A model generated the notes under the pieces. It was not told the origin of the DNA. It did no database searches and saw only the letters and a program-made list of their open reading frames with translations. DNA of 64,000 nt from positions 32,016,978 to 32,080,977 of the forward strand of contig CM068553.1 of assembly GCA_035048495.1 (NCBI GenBank), written 5' to 3'. This DNA is from Euptelea pleiosperma. Lineage: Eukaryota; Streptophyta; Magnoliopsida; Ranunculales; Eupteleaceae. Shown here piece after piece: positions 60,321-64,000 of the stretch (position 1 is its first letter; each line of letters starts with the position of its first letter). The translations under genes and the position numbers were made by a program.

Positions 60321-60830
60321 AATATGAAAAAGAGAAGAATAGACTGCTAATAATAAAAGAGTTCTAAAAATTTCAGCTGATAAAAATAAATAAAAGCTGT
60401 GAAATCCCAAGAGGAAGGAACAATTTTATCATCAATCAAAAAGGAGCAACGGCATACGGAACCTTCCTACATGAATTAAGAACCAAAACTCCAAATGACC
60501 ATACACTAGAAGATGTCTACCATAGATTGGAGCTTACAAAGATGACAAAGACACCCATAGAGGAAAGAATCATCTTCCACAACTCACAATAACTAAAAAT
60601 AAATTCGACACTTACCCTCAAGCTAGAGAGAAAATAGGATTTCCTCCGTTTTGTAAGAAAAGCAAACCTTTTCTATCCTACAACTTTAGTGAAGATATCA
60701 AATAAATGGGATATTTTCTGATTTAGGCTGTTACAACCTTTTCAGAGGTTATTTTATCAATTTCACATACTTGGTTTGCCATATGCATGTTGTAGTATTT
60801 TAAATTTTTTTCATAAAGTGAATATTTTTA
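60321..60830. other. AT-rich interval with one unexplained open frame
   Basis: No recognisable gene. On the + strand 60368-60592 is open for 74 codons up to a TAA, without an ATG start. Its composition is protein-like (it contains GATAYGTFLHELRTKT), but I do not recognise the family. It may be a fragment of another decayed element or exon. Confidence 0.3.
60822..60830 (+). repeat. Left 9-bp target-site duplication ATATTTTTA
   Basis: Directly before the TIR at 60831. An identical copy lies at 61710-61718. Confidence 0.85.
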
Positions 60831-61397
60831 GGGAATTTTTGACATACTCCCCCATGTTATCTTTGAAATTTGACATCCCCCCCCCATATTTTGAAAAAGC
60901 TGACATACCCCCCTATGACCCGGTCCACCATGGAAGACCATCATTGACTAACAAATTGTTTTCAAAAGGACAAAATCACCCCTTTCTTCAACATATTTTT
61001 TTATGCTGTTTTAAAAACAAAGTTTTTAAATCCCCCGAAGGATAAGGTTTCTTAATTTTAACAACAGGTTTAATTTAGGATTTGATAATATGATAAGTTC
61101 GGTATTGGATTTCAGTAAATCTTCTGAATGACTTTGAGGATTTTATAAACTTGCAGTTTATACAGTGCTTGCAACAAAGTTTTGCCACCTATTTGCTGTA
61201 AAAGAGGATTTTTAAACTAACCCACCTACTCCAACAGTCAAAGAACTATGTCTTAAAAATCCCTTGCAGTGTGAGAAATTGGGGATATAGCTAATATCCC
61301 AGCCAATAATACAAGATTTGATAAACTAATCATATTATTCCTTCTTAAAAAATATAAAAAAAATAATAAAATAAGATTTTGAAGTTGAAATTACTCA

Positions 61398-61495
61398 TCG
61401 GAGTGGTGGACGGCCAATCACGAGACTCCGGTAGGTTGGTCACCGGTGGTGAGCGACCAACCCACCGGAATCTCATGGCCGGTCGTCCACTACAA
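61398..61495. repeat. Imperfect hairpin inside the Mutator-like element
   Basis: The arms GTGGTGGACGGCCAATCACG and the complementary CATGGCCGGTCGTCCACTAC flank a loop around CACCGGTGGTGAG. It is more GC-rich than the surrounding DNA, so it may be a captured fragment or an older nested foldback. Confidence 0.55.
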
Positions 61496-61548
61496 CCATT
61501 TGATTTGGGGTTGGGGTTTTACCCCATACCCACTTTTCTTGTTCTAGG

Positions 61549-61709
61549 GTTGAAGAAAGGGGCGATTTTGTCCTTTTGAAAAAAATGTTGTTAGTCAATG
61601 AAGGTCTTCGATGGTGGACCGGGTCATAGGGGGGTATGTCAGCTTTTTCAAAAATGTGGGGGGTTATGTCAAATTTCAAAGATAACATGGGGGTATGTCA
61701 AAAATTCAC
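61549..61709. repeat. Right TIR of the Mutator-like element
   Basis: Inverted copy of 60831-60992 with scattered differences and small indels, so the element is not newly inserted. Confidence 0.85.
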
Positions 61710-61718
61710 ATATTTTTA
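61710..61718 (+). repeat. Right 9-bp target-site duplication ATATTTTTA
   Basis: Matches 60822-60830 exactly. Confidence 0.85.
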
Positions 61719-62491
61719 TTGAAAAAATGTGGAGAACCCCAAATAAGTACAACAATTAAGTAATGCAAATGATTTTCCCATCTCTTCTGCCCTAAACTTT
61801 ATCACATGTTCATGCATGATTTCACTCCCGCGTGTTTGTTCATGAAACCAGAAAATTCTCTGATTGCAGGCTACACTGGTTCTCTTGTAAAATCACCATA
61901 CATAATTTAATTTAAGGTTATAAGAGTTATTGAAGGAGCATGTATTCCTTTGTTTGATTCATCATGGTCAAACTCTATGCAACTTCTATGTAGAGGATCT
62001 CTTTTACTTATAAGACTTCTCAAAAATCAATGCAAAGCAGTCATCATATTCCTCCCATACTTTTTCACATGTTCATGCCTTGCCATTCCTTCCCTACAAA
62101 ATTTCCCATATGTTCATCCATGATTTCTCTTCCATAAATTTCCCTCATGAAATCAGCTGCACTGCATGATTTCACACGTCTAAAATTTCATGGTTGCTAG
62201 CAGCACTGATTCTTTTAAAAAATTAGCAATAAATGAGGTTATCATAGTAATCCAAACCAAGATCTGGGTATAAAATTAGATGAGATGGGATCTCACATAA
62301 TTTTCTGAAAGACACTTGATATTCATATGATATAGGCACTAATAACTTCTCTTGCATTAGATGCAGAATCAGATACAAAAACTTTGATGCTTGTGTATTC
62401 ATGAATGAAAAGAATAGAGAGGTAATTATTCCAAAACTAAAGACAGGAACTCATAGCGCAAAATTTATTGGAGAAAATGTCAATTATTTAC
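61719..62491. other. AT-rich interval 3' of the OSCA-like exon (probable intron)
   Basis: On the minus strand this lies directly downstream of a good splice donor, so it is probably intronic. It holds a degenerate direct duplication: TTTATCACATGTTCATGCATGATTTC-like text near 61800 recurs near 62050 and 62110. No further exon of the family is readable in either strand. Confidence 0.45.
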
Positions 62492-62816
62492 CTGATGGCG
62501 AAATATAACATATGCCAGGCCAAAGAATACTATTATGAAAGGAAGTAGAATGGGTGTCACCACAGCATAAACAAGGCCAAGTAAGAAATAAAATTGTATT
62601 TGAGGTTCGCCTGTGTCAAAACCAAGACTTCCTGGATCCATTGCATCTTCCCTATCCTTTTCAGTCTTTACCAAGAAGAAATTCTTTAAGTGGAAGATGA
62701 TCAATGGTTTCAACCTTAGAATTTCCCCAGCAATTCCAGCCCATCCATCAACCATTATATAAGTGATGAAGAAAGTCGCCTTCATTGGAATTGCTACACC
62801 AATTGCTTTTGGAATG
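62492..62816 (-). CDS. Internal exon of an OSCA/CSC1-like mechanosensitive calcium channel gene
   Basis: This exon encodes 108 residues plus one base of a split codon, without stops, from IPKAIGVAIPMKATFFITYI to VFFGLAYVIFRHQ. It matches the seven-transmembrane RSN1_7TM (former DUF221) part of plant OSCA/CSC1-like proteins, which are hyperosmolality-gated calcium-permeable channels of about 770 residues. Visible features are a membrane segment around KATFFITYIMVDGWAG, the conserved loop EDAMDPGSL followed by TGEPQIQFYF, and a second hydrophobic segment LLGLVYAVVTPILLPFIIVF. On the minus strand the exon follows TTTGTGCAG (acceptor AG at 62818-62817) and ends CAG with donor GTAAAT at 62491. Conservation is high, so the gene is probably functional or recently so. 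Neighbouring exons must lie outside the window or beyond very long introns. Confidence 0.88.
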
Positions 62817-64000
62817 CTGCACAAATAAGTGAATAACCACTTAAAAATTCATACCGAGCATCTACAAATAAAGCAATACTTGACTTTATACACAAATTAG
62901 AAACTGAACCAAATAAGCTCGATTGATTTCTCCTAATCATGTATTTTAAGTCAAATTCCATTCAATTATGCTCGGATGGAGAGTGATATAGTTTACATAG
63001 GATAATAAGGGTGCCACTAATTGTCGTTACCAAGAAGAGAGAGCTATTATTCTGAATTATGCTGATCAAATTTTTTAAGAGACCTTTCAATGCGTAAAAA
63101 TCTCCTTAAGATCAACTCATGATATCGGCCATCAAGATTCAAGAAAAATCCATGACTATAAACGACGTGTGCACAGAGAACCTGACTTTATATACAACCA
63201 CACTAAATAGAACTCAACTGCTTATCATAATCACAAAAAAGAAATCCGAGGAACTATATATTATTATTATTTTTTTTTCGATAAGGTAGGAACTATATAT
63301 TATAATTAATAAAGTATGATATAGTCCACACCGAATAATTAGGGTGGAATTAATTTTTATTTATTTTTGATAAGTGTGTGTATATTAGATTTTGGGTTCC
63401 GGTGGGATGTGTTATGTACTAGGGAAGGAAGTTAATGGGGCTTTGTTTTTAGTCTCTTGTTGTTTTCTTAGCCATTGTCTAGTGCATTTCTTTAAGTAAA
63501 TCTCCTAAGATCATAGGTTGTCAGAAATCAAGGCAATCTGTAATCATAAAACTCATGATACACAACACCTTAACAGTTGCTTGATTTATTTTTAATTCCA
63601 TTGTTCTGTTATAAATCTCACTCTAAAAAGTATCGAGTGTTTTCCAAGATCTTCAAGAAACAATAAAACCAATAAGATCTTTTTAAGTTTTGCAAAGAAC
63701 TGAATATATTTCAAGAAAAAGAGTTTTTTTAATTTTCTTGCGAACATATCAAGATATTTTCACTAGGTTTTGCTATGTACATGATTTAATGAAAAACATA
63801 TTTAAGTTTATTATATACCCAAATTTTTCCTAATAAAAGAAACCAAGAAACAAGGAAGAATCAAAATAAAAATCTCCCATGGATTTTTTCTTCTTCTTGG
63901 TGATCTGTGAAAATCTCCCAAGAATTTCCCCCTTAAAAAAGTTCCCAAGGGGAAATGTTTGTGTTCCATAACAGTTTCTCATTCACATTTTACTGTTTTT
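62817..64000. other. Probable upstream intron of the OSCA-like gene
   Basis: AT-rich DNA 5' of the exon on the minus strand, with a pyrimidine-rich stretch next to the acceptor. No coding homology is visible up to the window end. Near 63240-63300 the word AACTATATATTATTATTA-like text is repeated around TTTTTTTTCGATAAGGTAGG, a small local duplication. Confidence 0.45.

Larger units (their letters stand above)
60831..61709. mobile_element. Non-autonomous Mutator-like element (879 bp)
   Basis: Terminal inverted repeats of about 160 bp (60831-60992 and 61549-61709) begin GGGAATTTTTGACATAC and, on the other strand, GTGAATTTTTGACATAC. They share features such as GCTGACATACCCCCCTATGA throughout. 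Perfect 9-bp TSDs flank the element, the hallmark of Mutator-like elements. The interior (60993-61548) has no transposase and contains an imperfect hairpin. Frames within the TIRs on both strands are mirror copies, not genes. Confidence 0.87.

Overview
The window is a repeat-dominated stretch of a plant nuclear genome, probably a flowering plant with a large genome. I cannot name the species. The evidence is long LTR retrotransposons with a tRNA-Asp primer-binding site, a Ty1/copia remnant, CACTA and Mutator-like termini, a block that looks like plant mitochondrial DNA, and one exon of an OSCA/CSC1-type membrane channel gene. I see no complete protein-coding gene. Most open frames here are short, start at non-ATG codons, or lie in LTRs and satellite DNA, and I do not annotate them as genes.

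Layout. (1) 1-7935: a non-coding, LARD-like LTR retrotransposon (element A) on the + strand, with its 5' LTR cut by the window edge. (2) 7936-31379: a tandem array of about 2.1-kb monomers (ten full plus one partial). Each full monomer carries a CACTA-type transposon end and its subterminal inverted repeats. A minus-strand solo LTR with TSD ATCAC interrupts the array at 25918-28082. (3) 31380-32420, 35302-38490 and 54638 to about 57210: one block of roughly 6.8 kb with the look of plant mitochondrial DNA. It was split by a minus-strand solo LTR (32421-35296, TSD GTGCT) and by a large plus-strand complex. (4) 38491-54632: that complex, LTR-internal-LTR-internal-LTR, two nearly identical 6.75-kb units plus a third LTR, bounded by a single pair of TAAAT duplications. 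(5) About 57277-60320: a decayed Ty1/copia element that lacks the reverse-transcriptase region. (6) 60831-61709: a non-autonomous Mutator-like element with long TIRs and a perfect 9-bp TSD. (7) 62492-62816, minus strand: an intact internal exon of an OSCA/CSC1-like gene with good splice sites. No other exon is visible.

History. The TSDs order the events. The satellite array and the mitochondrial-like block were in place first, and the LTR elements then landed in them. Element A looks very young: its LTR overlap shows no difference I can find. It also sits at a monomer boundary, so the array probably continues beyond the left edge. The triple-LTR complex most likely arose by unequal recombination between LTRs of one insertion. 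The LTR family and the satellite monomers share a recurrent hairpin with a CTGCAAC/GTTGCAG core, which suggests that part of the monomer may derive from such an LTR.
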